Source: Pseudomonas costantinii
GTDB lineage: Bacteria; Pseudomonadota; Gammaproteobacteria; Pseudomonadales; Pseudomonadaceae
Reading direction: 5' to 3'
Assembly: GCF_001870435.1 (NCBI RefSeq)
Contig: NZ_MDDR01000045.1
Location: forward strand, 1 to 64,000
DNA: 64,000 nt
In this document: piece by piece, positions 16,608 through 25,645 of the stretch
Layout: every line of letters begins with the position of its first letter
How positions within the stretch are numbered: the first letter of the stretch is position 1
Program-made: the position numbers and the translations under genes
Notes under the pieces: generated by a model
Databases searched by the model: none
The model's input: the letters and a program-made list of their open reading frames with translations, nothing else
What the model was told of the DNA's origin: nothing

Positions 16608-17285
16608 GTGCGCATCCTTGTGGTTGAAGATGACGAACAGACCGCCACCTACCTGCTGCGTGGGTTGAGCGAAAGCGGGCATGTGGTCGACGTGGCCAGT
16701 GACGGCACCCACGGCCTGGGCCTGGCCCTGGAAGGAATTCACGATGCGTTGATTGTGGACCGGCGTCTGCCGGGCCTTGACGGTATCGGCCTGGTCAAGG
16801 CGCTGCGGGCGCGACAGTCGCGGGTGCCGGTGCTGATGCTCAGCGCCCAGTCGTCGACGCAAGACAAGGTCGAAGGCCTGCAAGCCGGTTGCGATGATTA
16901 CCTGGGCAAGCCCTATGCCTTTGCCGAAGTGTTGGCGCGGCTCGATGCGCTGCTACGCGGCCGTGAACAGCCAGGCAGTCCGGCCCGCACCCTGCACGTG
17001 GGCGAGTTGCAACTCGATTGCGCCACCCGCACCGCCGTGCGCCAGGGCCGCACGATTGTTCTGCAACACCGCGAGGCGCTATTGCTGGAAAAACTCATGC
17101 GCCACAGCGGCCAGGTGGTGACCCGCGACATGCTGCTCGACAGCGCCTGGGACTATGACTTCGACCCCAATGACAATGTGATCGACAAACACATCCATCG
17201 CCTGCGTCGCAAGCTGGACGAGGGTTTCGAGTACTCGCTGATCAAGACCATTCCCGGTGCCGGCTACAGTTTTCAGGCTAGTTAA
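16608..17285 (+). CDS. OmpR-family response regulator heading an RND efflux operon
   Basis: 225 residues from a GTG start (CGGAGA upstream). Receiver: MRILVVEDDEQ, phospho-acceptor Asp in DALIVDRRLPG, Lys in DDYLGKPYAF. Winged helix: VLQHREALLLEKLMRHSG and NVIDKHIHRLRRKLD. No kinase gene is next to it, but a kinase (23001-24272) closes the same rightward gene run, so regulator and kinase enclose the efflux genes. The regulator probably controls this pump. AAAGTTTAG before its start and AAAGTTTAT just after its stop (before the pump genes) could be binding half-sites. Confidence 0.88.
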   Translation: MRILVVEDDEQTATYLLRGLSESGHVVDVASDGTHGLGLALEGIHDALIVDRRLPGLDGIGLVKALRARQSRVPVLMLSAQSSTQDKVEGLQAGCDDYLGKPYAFAEVLARLDALLRGREQPGSPARTLHVGELQLDCATRTAVRQGRTIVLQHREALLLEKLMRHSGQVVTRDMLLDSAWDYDFDPNDNVIDKHIHRLRRKLDEGFEYSLIKTIPGAGYSFQAS

Positions 17286-17363
17286 ACAAAAGTTTATCGA
17301 CTGACGAACGCCCTGGCAGGCACCTCTCGCTATCTTCGCCGCATTCTTTAGCGGGGGGATCGC

Positions 17364-18746
17364 GTGCCCATGTCAGTTGCAAGAAGCTCTTTTTGGCTCG
17401 TCGGTCTGCTGCTCAGCGGCTGCTCGATGGTGCCCGACTATCAAACACCCAGCGTGCCCCTGGCCTCACAGTGGGAAACCGGGCAGCCGGCGCAAGCCCC
17501 GGCGGGCGGGGCCTGGTGGCGGGAATTCCACAGTGCTGAACTGGACCAATTGATCGCCCGTGGCCTGGCCACCAATTACACGCTCAAGGCGGCGGTCAGC
17601 CGTATCGACCAGGCGCGTGCTTCGGCTCAGGTAGTGGGCGCCGCGCAATACCCGGCGCTCAACCTGGGCGGTAATTTCCAGCGCCAGAACAACTACGGCA
17701 CCACGCCAAAGCGCAGCGTGTTCGGCGAAGCCACCTATGAACTGGACTTCTGGGGCAAGCAGCGCGCGGCGGCGGACTCGGCCGACGCGCTGGCAGAGGC
17801 CACGGTGTTTGACGCGAACACCTTGCGCATGAGCCTGAGTGCGAGCATCGCCGACAGTTACTTCCAGGTCTTGTCGTTGCAGGAGCGTCTGCGCCTGGCT
17901 CAATCGATTGCCGACGACGCGCGCCAAGTACTCGACCTGGTCGAAGTCCAAGCCAGCCAGGGTGCTGTGTCCAACCTGGAAGTGGCCCAGCAGCGCAACG
18001 CCATGCAAACCTTCGAAGCCGCCATGCCGGCGCTGCGTCAGCAACGCGACCAGGCGCTGTATCAACTGGCGGTGCTGGTCGGCGCGCCACCCGAGGGTTT
18101 CCACGTGCAAGGCGAAGGCCTTAAAGGCTTGCAGGTGCCGCAGCCGGCCACGGGTTTGCCGATTGGCCTGTTGCGCCAGCGCCCGGACATTCAGGCCGCG
18201 GAAGCGCGGTTGGTCTCGGCCAACTTCGATGTGGGGGTGGCCCGCGCCGCGTTTTTGCCCAACCTGTCGGTGGACTTGCTGGGCGGCTTCGACACGCTTG
18301 CCGGTGGGCAAATCTGGAGCGCCATCGGCACCCTCAGACAGCCGTTGTTCAGAGGCGGCCAGCTCAAGGGCCAACTGCATTTTGATCAGGCCCACGTGCA
18401 AGAGCTGACGGCCAGCTACCGCGAGTCGATCATCGAAGCGCTGCAAGACGTCGAGACTCAACTGAGCGCCGCCCGTGAACTGGACAAGAGCTACACATTG
18501 AACCAGGCCGCGGTCGACTCGGCCCGCGAAGCCGCGCGTCTGGCACAGGTGCGCTATCGCTTGGGTTCTACCGACTTCCAGACATTGTTGATCGTCGAAC
18601 GCACTCAATACCAGGCCGAAGACAGCGTGCTCCAGGTGCGCCTGCAACATTTGCAGGCCGCCGTCGGCTTGTTTCGCGCCTTGGGCGGGGATTTTTCCAC
18701 CGCCGCCATCGCTTCCCAATCTCCTGTACAGGTGGCTCAGCCATGA
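17364..18746 (+). CDS. Outer-membrane efflux lipoprotein (NodT/OprM family)
   Basis: Trimeric outer-membrane channel of a tripartite RND efflux pump. About 460 residues with lipobox LLLSGCSMVPDY (Cys near residue 20), then two repeated outer-membrane efflux (OEP) units; motifs include NYTLKAAVSRIDQARASAQV and GLPIGLLRQRPDIQAAEARL, the hallmark of the NodT group. A GTG at 17364 with GGGGGG upstream is used here; ATG at 17370 would shorten it by two residues. The stop overlaps the start of the adaptor gene by four bases. Confidence 0.92.
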   Translation: MPMSVARSSFWLVGLLLSGCSMVPDYQTPSVPLASQWETGQPAQAPAGGAWWREFHSAELDQLIARGLATNYTLKAAVSRIDQARASAQVVGAAQYPALNLGGNFQRQNNYGTTPKRSVFGEATYELDFWGKQRAAADSADALAEATVFDANTLRMSLSASIADSYFQVLSLQERLRLAQSIADDARQVLDLVEVQASQGAVSNLEVAQQRNAMQTFEAAMPALRQQRDQALYQLAVLVGAPPEGFHVQGEGLKGLQVPQPATGLPIGLLRQRPDIQAAEARLVSANFDVGVARAAFLPNLSVDLLGGFDTLAGGQIWSAIGTLRQPLFRGGQLKGQLHFDQAHVQELTASYRESIIEALQDVETQLSAARELDKSYTLNQAAVDSAREAARLAQVRYRLGSTDFQTLLIVERTQYQAEDSVLQVRLQHLQAAVGLFRALGGDFSTAAIASQSPVQVAQP

Positions 18747-19906
18747 GTGTCTTGAATTCACGTCATCGCCTGGTGCTGGGCACCATGATTCTGCTGTCGT
18801 TGGCCGCCGTCGCCGGTGGTGTTCAATGGATCCGTCGTGCCCAGGCGGCACCGCTGACAGTGGAGGCGAGCGCCGTGCCGGTGCGCCTGTCAGCGGTCAG
18901 CCGCCAGGATTTGCCGATCTGGATCAGCGCGATCGGCAACGTGCAGGCGCTTAACAGCGTCAATGTGCGGGTGCGGGTCGACGGCGAGCTGCAAAAGATC
19001 CTGTTCAATGAAGGCCAGATGGTCACTGCGGGCAGTTTGTTGGCCGTGATCGACCCGCGGGTTTATCAGGCGCAAGTCGCCCAGGCCCAGGCGCTGGTCG
19101 CCAAGGACCAGGCGCAACTGGCCAACCTGCGGGTTAACCTGGACCGCGCCAGTAAATTAGCCGCCGCCAAGGCCGGGCCGACCCAGGATGTGGATACCTT
19201 CCGCGCCCAACTGGCCGCGCAACTGGCCACGGTGCAGGCCGATCAGGCGGCGCTGGACAGTGCGCGCCTGCAATTGGAGTTCACCCAGGTCAAGGCACCG
19301 TTCACCGGGCGTACCGGCCAGCGCTTGTTGGATGTGGGCTCCATTGCCCACGGGGCCGAGGCCACGGGGTTGGTGACCATTACCCAGATGAATCCGATCT
19401 CGGTGGCGTTCGCCGTGTCCCAGGACGACCTGGCCGAGATTCTTGAAGAGAACGCCAAGGGCGCGTTGCAGGTGGTGGCGATGACCCGCGATGGTCGACA
19501 AGCCATCGCCGAGGGGCGCTTGAGTTTTATCGACAGCCAGGTCGCCGCCGCCAGCGGGCAAATTCAACTCAAGGCGCAGTTTGACAATGCGGCCGGCCAG
19601 CTGTGGCCCGGTGAGCTGGTCAGCGCGCGCTTGCTGGTGCAAACCCGTCAGGCCGTGACCGTAGTGCCTGCCGAGGCGGTGCAGTTCGGTCGCCAAGGCA
19701 ACTTTGTGTATGTGGTGGGCGATGACCAACGCGTCCAGCCAAGGCTGGTCGACGCCGGAACTGTGGTCGACGGTAAACAGTGGATACGTCAAGGGCTGAC
19801 CGCCGGGGAAACCGTGGTGGTGCAGGGCCAGTCGCGGGTGGCGCCAGGCGTCAAGGTGATGCCGGCCAACCCCGACAGCGCTGCGCTGGCGGAGGCTAAA
19901 CCATGA
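18743..19906 (+). CDS. RND efflux periplasmic adaptor subunit (membrane fusion protein, MdtA-like)
   Basis: Links the inner-membrane pump to the outer-membrane channel. 387 residues: one N-terminal membrane or signal segment (about 10-27), a biotinyl-lipoyl half (SVNVRVRVDGELQKILFNEGQMV), a helical hairpin of about 100 residues rich in Ala/Gln, a second lipoyl half (VKAPFTGRTGQRLLDVGS), then beta-barrel and membrane-proximal domains. This is the MdtA/AcrA layout. Four-base overlaps on both sides bind it tightly to the channel and pump genes. Confidence 0.92.
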   Translation: MSVLNSRHRLVLGTMILLSLAAVAGGVQWIRRAQAAPLTVEASAVPVRLSAVSRQDLPIWISAIGNVQALNSVNVRVRVDGELQKILFNEGQMVTAGSLLAVIDPRVYQAQVAQAQALVAKDQAQLANLRVNLDRASKLAAAKAGPTQDVDTFRAQLAAQLATVQADQAALDSARLQLEFTQVKAPFTGRTGQRLLDVGSIAHGAEATGLVTITQMNPISVAFAVSQDDLAEILEENAKGALQVVAMTRDGRQAIAEGRLSFIDSQVAAASGQIQLKAQFDNAAGQLWPGELVSARLLVQTRQAVTVVPAEAVQFGRQGNFVYVVGDDQRVQPRLVDAGTVVDGKQWIRQGLTAGETVVVQGQSRVAPGVKVMPANPDSAALAEAKP

Positions 19907-22900
19907 AAGGCCTGGCCGGTTTGATTCAACGCCGCGTCGGCCTCAGCCTGCTGGCCGTGGGTGTGATGCTGCTGGGAGCGTTTGCGTACTTTCAGTTGCC
20001 GGTGGCGCCGTTGCCTACGGTCGACTTTCCCACCATCCAGGTTACCGCCAAGTTGTCCGGCGCCAGCGCCGAAACCATGGCCTCGTCGGTGGCAACCCCC
20101 TTGGAGCGGGCGTTTGCCGCCGTGCCGCAAGTCACCTCGATGACCTCATCGAGTGCCGCCGGCAAGACCCAGATTGTCTTGCAGTTCGACCTCAATCGCG
20201 ACATCGACGGTGCTGCCCAGGACGTGCAAACCGCGATCAACACCGCGACCCCGAACCTGCCGAAAACCATGTCCAGCGCGCCGACCTTCAACAAGGTCAA
20301 CCCGGCCGAAGGCACCGTGTTGTCGCTGGCGGTGACATCGCCCACCAGAACCCTGCCGGAGCTGGACCGCTACGCCGACAACTACATCGCCCAGCGTCTG
20401 TCGCAAATGTCCGGTGTGGGCTTGGTGGACTTTCACGGCGAACAGAAACCCGCCGTGCGTGTGCAGATCGACCCGGATGCCTTGGCCGCTCGCGGCCTGA
20501 CCCTGGAAGATGTGCGCAGTGTGATTGGCGTCAGCACCCTGGATCAGCCCAAGGGCAGCCTGGACGGGCCAAACCGTTCGATTACCTTGGGCGCCACCGA
20601 CCAGTTGCTCGACCCCCAGCATTATCGTGATCAGGTCATCGCTTACAAAAATGGCATGCCAATCAAGCTGGGTGATCTCGGCCGGGTGATTGCCGGGGCT
20701 GAAGACACCCAGCAAGCCGCGCAACTGGGCAGTGAGCCCACGGTGATCGTGGATATTCACAAGCAGCCCGGCTTTAACCTGCTGTCGACCATCGCCACCA
20801 TCAAGGCCAAGCTGCCGGAACTCACCGCCTCGTTGCCGCGCGACGTTCAGGTGCAAGTGGTTGGCGACCGCACCCAGACCATCGAAGCCTCGGTCAACGA
20901 CATGCAATTCACCTTGCTGTTGTCCATCGCCCTGGTGGTCGTGGTGATCTTTATTTTCCTGCGCAAGGCCACGGCCACGCTGATTCCCAGCCTGACCATC
21001 CCGTTGTCGCTGGTGGCGACCTTTGGGGTGATGTACCTCTTGGGCTACAGCCTCGACAACCTGTCGATCATGGGCCTGGCGATTGCCGTCGGCTTCGTGG
21101 TGGACGACGCCATCGTGGTCATGGAAAACATCGTGCGCCACCTGGAAATGGGCAAGTCACGCTTGCAGTCGGCGGTGGATGGCCTGCGTGAAGTGGCGTT
21201 TACCATCGTCTCGATGACCGTGTCGTTGATTGCGGTCTTCCTGCCGATCCTGCTGATGTCGGGGATCGTCGGGCGCTTGATGCGCGAGTTTGCGGTGACG
21301 GTCAGCGTGGCGATCATGATGTCGTGCATCGTTTCGCTGACCATCACGCCGATGCTCTGCGCCTGGCTGCTCAAGCCGCATGCCGAGACAGAAGAAGGGC
21401 GGTTTGCCCAGGCCTGCGAGCGGGTGTTCAGCCGTTTGCACAATGGCTACCGGCGCAGCCTGGATTGGGTGCTGGACCATCAGCGGATTACCTTGGCGGT
21501 CGCGGTGGCGACACTGGCCGCCACGGCGGTGCTGTATGTCGCCATTCCCAAGGGCTTCTTCCCGCAGCAAGACAACGGCCTGATCCAGGGCGTGGCGGAA
21601 GCGGCGCCGGATATTTCACCGCTGGCCATGCGCGCCCAGGTCAACCGTGCCGCCGAAGTGATCGGCCAGGACCCGGCCGTGGCGCGGGTGTATTTCTGGA
21701 TCGGCCCCAACCCGACTGTCAGCCAGGGCAAGGTGATGATCAACCTCAAGCCGTTCAGCGAACGCACGGCCAGTGCCGGTGAAGTGATCCGCCGCTTGCA
21801 GCCGGCGCTGGATCGCTTGGACGGCATCAAGGTGTTCATGCAGGCCAACCAGGACATCCAGATCGGCGGCCGCGCGAGCAAGACCCAATACCAATACACG
21901 TTGCAAGACCCGGACAGTGTTGAGCTGGACCATTGGAGCGGTGTGCTGCTGGCCAAGCTCAAGACCTTGGCGCAGTTGCAGCACGTGACCTCCGACCAGC
22001 AACAGGCCATCGCCCAATCGACCCTGGTGATCGACCGCCCGACGGCGGCGCGTATGGGCGTCACGGTGCAGGCGATTGACGACGTGTTGTATGACGCGTT
22101 CGGCCAGCGGCAGATCGCGACGATGTTCACCCAGCTGGACCAGAACCATGTGATCCTCGAGCTCGACCCGAGCTGGCAAACCTCGACCGCCACCCTGGAG
22201 CACTTGTTTGTCCGCGCAAGCACAGGTGGGCTGGTGCCGTTGAGCCTGCTGGCGAGTGTGCAGACCGAGCAAGTGCCGATCATCATCAACCACCAGGGCG
22301 TGTTCCCGGCGATCACCTTGTCGTTCGACCTGGCGCCCGGCCAAGCCTTGAGCGCGGCCGTGGATGCGATCAACCAGGCGACCCTGGCGGTGGCGCTGCC
22401 GGACACGGTCGTCGGCAGTTTCCAGGGCACTGCGCAGGCGTTCCAGGACTCGCTGAAGTCGCAGCCGTGGCTGATTCTGGCGGCGATCCTGACGGTGTAC
22501 ATCGTGCTTGGCGTGCTCTATGAAAATGCGATTCACCCGCTCACGATCATCTCGACCTTACCGTCCGCCGGTTTTGGCGCGTTGCTGGCGCTGATGCTGT
22601 GCGGCCAGGACTTGTCGGTGCTGGGCATGATCGGCATCATCCTGCTGATCGGTATCGTCAAGAAAAACGCAATCATGATCGTCGACTTCACCTTGCAGGC
22701 TCAGCAACAAGGCCTGTCGCCACGGGATGCGGTGCGCGAAGGCTGCTTGCTGCGCCTGCGGCCTATTCTTATGACCTCGTTGGCGGCGCTGCTGGGCGCG
22801 GTGCCGTTGGCGTTCGGCCATGGCGCCGGTTCTGAGTTGCGCCAACCCTTGGGGATTGCAATTGTCGGCGGGCTGGCGGTTTCGCAGATTCTCACGCTCT

Positions 22901-22980
22901 ACACCACGCCTGTGGTCTATCTTTGGTTCGAACGTCGGCGTCGAAGGGCATTACCCGACTCCACCGGTATTGCAGTTTGA
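19903..22980 (+). CDS. RND multidrug efflux permease (HAE1 family, MdtB/MuxB-like)
   Basis: Proton-driven inner-membrane exporter. 1025 residues, the usual length, with twelve membrane segments and two large periplasmic loops. The proton-relay acidic pair is in GFVVDDAIVVMENI (membrane segment 4) and the relay Lys in IVKKNAIMIVDF (segment 10). The gene order channel-adaptor-pump is CzcCBA-like, but the sequence belongs to the hydrophobe-amphiphile group rather than the metal group. Substrates cannot be read from the sequence. Regulation is probably by the flanking regulator (16608) and kinase (23001). Confidence 0.93.
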   Translation: MKGLAGLIQRRVGLSLLAVGVMLLGAFAYFQLPVAPLPTVDFPTIQVTAKLSGASAETMASSVATPLERAFAAVPQVTSMTSSSAAGKTQIVLQFDLNRDIDGAAQDVQTAINTATPNLPKTMSSAPTFNKVNPAEGTVLSLAVTSPTRTLPELDRYADNYIAQRLSQMSGVGLVDFHGEQKPAVRVQIDPDALAARGLTLEDVRSVIGVSTLDQPKGSLDGPNRSITLGATDQLLDPQHYRDQVIAYKNGMPIKLGDLGRVIAGAEDTQQAAQLGSEPTVIVDIHKQPGFNLLSTIATIKAKLPELTASLPRDVQVQVVGDRTQTIEASVNDMQFTLLLSIALVVVVIFIFLRKATATLIPSLTIPLSLVATFGVMYLLGYSLDNLSIMGLAIAVGFVVDDAIVVMENIVRHLEMGKSRLQSAVDGLREVAFTIVSMTVSLIAVFLPILLMSGIVGRLMREFAVTVSVAIMMSCIVSLTITPMLCAWLLKPHAETEEGRFAQACERVFSRLHNGYRRSLDWVLDHQRITLAVAVATLAATAVLYVAIPKGFFPQQDNGLIQGVAEAAPDISPLAMRAQVNRAAEVIGQDPAVARVYFWIGPNPTVSQGKVMINLKPFSERTASAGEVIRRLQPALDRLDGIKVFMQANQDIQIGGRASKTQYQYTLQDPDSVELDHWSGVLLAKLKTLAQLQHVTSDQQQAIAQSTLVIDRPTAARMGVTVQAIDDVLYDAFGQRQIATMFTQLDQNHVILELDPSWQTSTATLEHLFVRASTGGLVPLSLLASVQTEQVPIIINHQGVFPAITLSFDLAPGQALSAAVDAINQATLAVALPDTVVGSFQGTAQAFQDSLKSQPWLILAAILTVYIVLGVLYENAIHPLTIISTLPSAGFGALLALMLCGQDLSVLGMIGIILLIGIVKKNAIMIVDFTLQAQQQGLSPRDAVREGCLLRLRPILMTSLAALLGAVPLAFGHGAGSELRQPLGIAIVGGLAVSQILTLYTTPVVYLWFERRRRRALPDSTGIAV

Positions 22981-23000
22981 ACGCGGCAGTGGGACCACGA

Positions 23001-24272
23001 ATGGCAATTGATTTCAAGCAAAGCCTGACGACACGGATCGTGATTGTTTTTGCGCTGATGAGCGCCTTGGTGGCGGGTGTGTTTGCGGCAGGGATTATCG
23101 CCACCGTGCATGTGGTCGAATACAAACTCACCAGCGCCGACCTGGGCGGTGGGCTCAATCGCCTGTTGCGCCAGGATGACGCCGCCAGTTGGAGGCATCG
23201 CCCGGAAAAAGACGAATTGTTTTTTGCCCAGGGCGAGCAGGGTGATATGGCGCTTGACCCGGCGTTGGCCAAGCTGGCACCGGGGTTCCACGAAATCGAG
23301 TACCAGGGCGAGGCCTACTACGCCGTGGCCCAGGCGGTGGATGGCCGTCAATATGTGTTGCTGCGCAACCAGGAAAGCTTTGAACAGCGCGAGCGCGTGC
23401 TGTTCGCCGTGGTGGCCGTCGGTTTTATCCTGAGCATTCTGCTGGCGATCCTGCTGGGCCGCTTGCTGGCACGCAAGGTGATGGCGCCGGTGATTCGCCT
23501 GGCGTTCCAGGTGCGGCATCGCGACCAGTTGTTGGACATGGCCCCGCCGCTGCATCCGGATTACGCGGTGGATGAAGTGGGGGAACTGGCCCTGTCCTTC
23601 GACAAGACACTGGGGCAACTTCGCGACGCGTTGAGCCGAGAAAAGCTCTTCACCAGTGACGTCAGCCACGAACTGCGCACGCCGCTGATGGTACTGGCCA
23701 GCTCCTGTGAATTGTTGCTCGCCGACCCCTCGCTGGATCAACGATCGGTGGCCCAGGTGGGCCGTATCGCCCGGGCCAGCGATGAAATGCGCCAACTGGT
23801 CGACACGTTCCTGATGCTGGCACGGGCCTCGGATGCCCGAGGGGCCAGTGCAACGTTGAACGAGGTGGCGGATGGCTTGGTGGAAATCTGGGGCCGAATG
23901 ATTCGCGAAAAAGGCCTCGACTTCATTTATGAAAACCACAACACCTCACCCCAGCTGTACAACCTGACCTTCCTGCAATCGGTCATGGGGAACCTGTTGC
24001 GTAATGCCTGGCATTACACCGACCACGGGTTTATCCGCCTGACACTCGGCGAGCAGGGTTTCAGCGTTGAAGACAGCGGCATCGGCATTCCGGATGACAA
24101 GCGCGAGGCGATGTTCCAACCCTTTGTCCGCGGCGAGCAAAGCCGAGGAGAGGGGCTGGGCCTCGGCCTGTCGCTGGTCCAGCGTATCTGTGGTACCCAG
24201 CAGTGGCGGGTCGAGCTCACTGCCAGGCAGCCGAATGGCTGTTGTTTTACGGTGGACCTGGCGGCCGGGTGA
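23001..24272 (+). CDS. Sensor histidine kinase at the end of the efflux operon
   Basis: 423 residues: N-terminal membrane segment (about 14-36), a periplasmic domain of about 100 residues, second membrane segment (LFAVVAVGFILSILLAILLG), H-box FTSDVSHELRTPLMVLASS, and an ATPase domain with NLLRNAWHYT, DSGIGIPD and GLGLGLSLV. ATG 23001 is 20 bases after the pump stop; a longer frame would begin inside the pump gene. I infer that it phosphorylates the regulator encoded at 16608, since neither has another partner nearby. Confidence 0.88.
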   Translation: MAIDFKQSLTTRIVIVFALMSALVAGVFAAGIIATVHVVEYKLTSADLGGGLNRLLRQDDAASWRHRPEKDELFFAQGEQGDMALDPALAKLAPGFHEIEYQGEAYYAVAQAVDGRQYVLLRNQESFEQRERVLFAVVAVGFILSILLAILLGRLLARKVMAPVIRLAFQVRHRDQLLDMAPPLHPDYAVDEVGELALSFDKTLGQLRDALSREKLFTSDVSHELRTPLMVLASSCELLLADPSLDQRSVAQVGRIARASDEMRQLVDTFLMLARASDARGASATLNEVADGLVEIWGRMIREKGLDFIYENHNTSPQLYNLTFLQSVMGNLLRNAWHYTDHGFIRLTLGEQGFSVEDSGIGIPDDKREAMFQPFVRGEQSRGEGLGLGLSLVQRICGTQQWRVELTARQPNGCCFTVDLAAG

Positions 24273-24282
24273 CCGCCTTTTT

Positions 24283-25629
24283 TCAGCGCATATGCAGGAT
24301 GATCGGGCTGCTGCTGGCCGGGTCGGTATGCCCGCGCAGCTTGTTCACCGCGGGTGCGTCGACCGCGCCGCCGCTGTTGCCCCAGGTGCTGCGCACATAG
24401 GTCAGTACCTGGGCGATCTCCTGGTCGGACAATTGCTCGCGAAACGCGGGCATGCGATAGGCGTCCGGCACGCCGGCAGCCACCACCCGTTGTGAGCCGT
24501 TCAGGGTGATATTGATCGCTGACGCGCTTTCCTTCGCCAGGGCCGAAGTGGCGCCGGCCAAGGGCGGCATCCACTCGGGCTGGCCCTTGCCGTCCAGGCC
24601 ATGGCATGAAGCGCAGCGGGTCGCATAGGTGTGGGCGCCGGGCACGTCCGGTCGTGCGTCGGCGGACACCGCCTGGTACTGCCACGCGGTGCCATCACGC
24701 TGTGGGTCGCCGGGCAGCGACTTGAGGTAACGGGCGATGGCGGCCAGGTCTTCATCAGCCATGAACTGCGTGGAGTTGTTGAAGGCTTCGGTCATCGAGC
24801 CATACACCACCGCATGCTGGTTGCGCCCGACCTTGAGGAACTGCACGATCTCAGGCTCGCTCCAGCGCCCCAAACCGGTGTTGGGGTCCTGACGCAGGCT
24901 TGGCGCAAACCAGCCGTCGAGCAGCGCCCCGGACAGGAATGGCGCGCCGGATTCGTCCAACGCTTTCTCGTTGAAGGCCAAGCCACGCGGCGTGTGGCAA
25001 CTGCCGCAGTGGCCCGGGCCCTGGACGATGTAGGCGCCACGGTTCCACAGCGCGTCCTGGTTAGCTTTGGCCTCGTAGGTTGCACTCGGGGCGAACACCC
25101 CGTTCCACAGCGCGATAGGCCAGCGCAAATTGAGCGGCCAGGGAATATTGCTGGGGATGTTGGGTTGGTCGGCCGGTTGCACGCCTTTCATGAAAAACGC
25201 ATACAGCGCGCGCATGTCGTCGTCGCTGAGCTTTACATACGAGGGGTAGGGCATGGCCGGGTACAGCCGTCGCCCGCCCGGCGCCACACCGTGGCGCACC
25301 GCGCGGTCGAAGTCGGCCAGCGTGTAGGCGCCGATACCGGCGTTGCGGTCCGGGGTGATATTGGTGGCATGAATGGCGCCCAGCGGCGTGGCCATCTCCA
25401 GGCCCCCCGCGAACGGCGTTTTGCCCGGCAAACTGTGGCAGGCCACGCAGTCGCTCAGGCGGGCGACGTACTCGCCGCGACTGACCAATGCAGGATCAAC
25501 AGTGGCGGCCTGCGCTTGCTCGAACGGCGAGGCAGGTTCACGGGTGACGTACCAGGCCAGCAGGCCTGCCGCGACCAGGCAGGGCAGCGCCAGCCAGCCT
25601 GCGGTTCTTACGAATCGACGGTTGTTCAT
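24283..25629 (-). CDS. Tri-haem cytochrome c (electron acceptor of the molybdenum hydroxylase)
   Basis: Periplasmic, membrane-anchored electron carrier. 448 residues with an N-terminal hydrophobic anchor (about 11-28) and three haem-binding motifs CVACH, CGSCH and CASCH, each followed by distal Met candidates such as MPYPSYVKL and MPAFREQ. This is the alcohol/aldehyde dehydrogenase cytochrome subunit layout. It follows the hydroxylase large-subunit gene by 16 bases in the same orientation, so electrons probably pass from FeS clusters to these haems and on to the respiratory chain. Confidence 0.92.
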   Translation of the reverse strand: MNNRRFVRTAGWLALPCLVAAGLLAWYVTREPASPFEQAQAATVDPALVSRGEYVARLSDCVACHSLPGKTPFAGGLEMATPLGAIHATNITPDRNAGIGAYTLADFDRAVRHGVAPGGRRLYPAMPYPSYVKLSDDDMRALYAFFMKGVQPADQPNIPSNIPWPLNLRWPIALWNGVFAPSATYEAKANQDALWNRGAYIVQGPGHCGSCHTPRGLAFNEKALDESGAPFLSGALLDGWFAPSLRQDPNTGLGRWSEPEIVQFLKVGRNQHAVVYGSMTEAFNNSTQFMADEDLAAIARYLKSLPGDPQRDGTAWQYQAVSADARPDVPGAHTYATRCASCHGLDGKGQPEWMPPLAGATSALAKESASAINITLNGSQRVVAAGVPDAYRMPAFREQLSDQEIAQVLTYVRSTWGNSGGAVDAPAVNKLRGHTDPASSSPIILHMR

Positions 25630-25645
25630 GGGCGGTCCCTGTCGG

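Noticed and set aside
17466..18851. 461-residue minus-strand frame opposite the outer-membrane efflux gene
   Set aside because: Antisense shadow of a clear NodT-family gene caused by high G+C at third codon positions; no family similarity.
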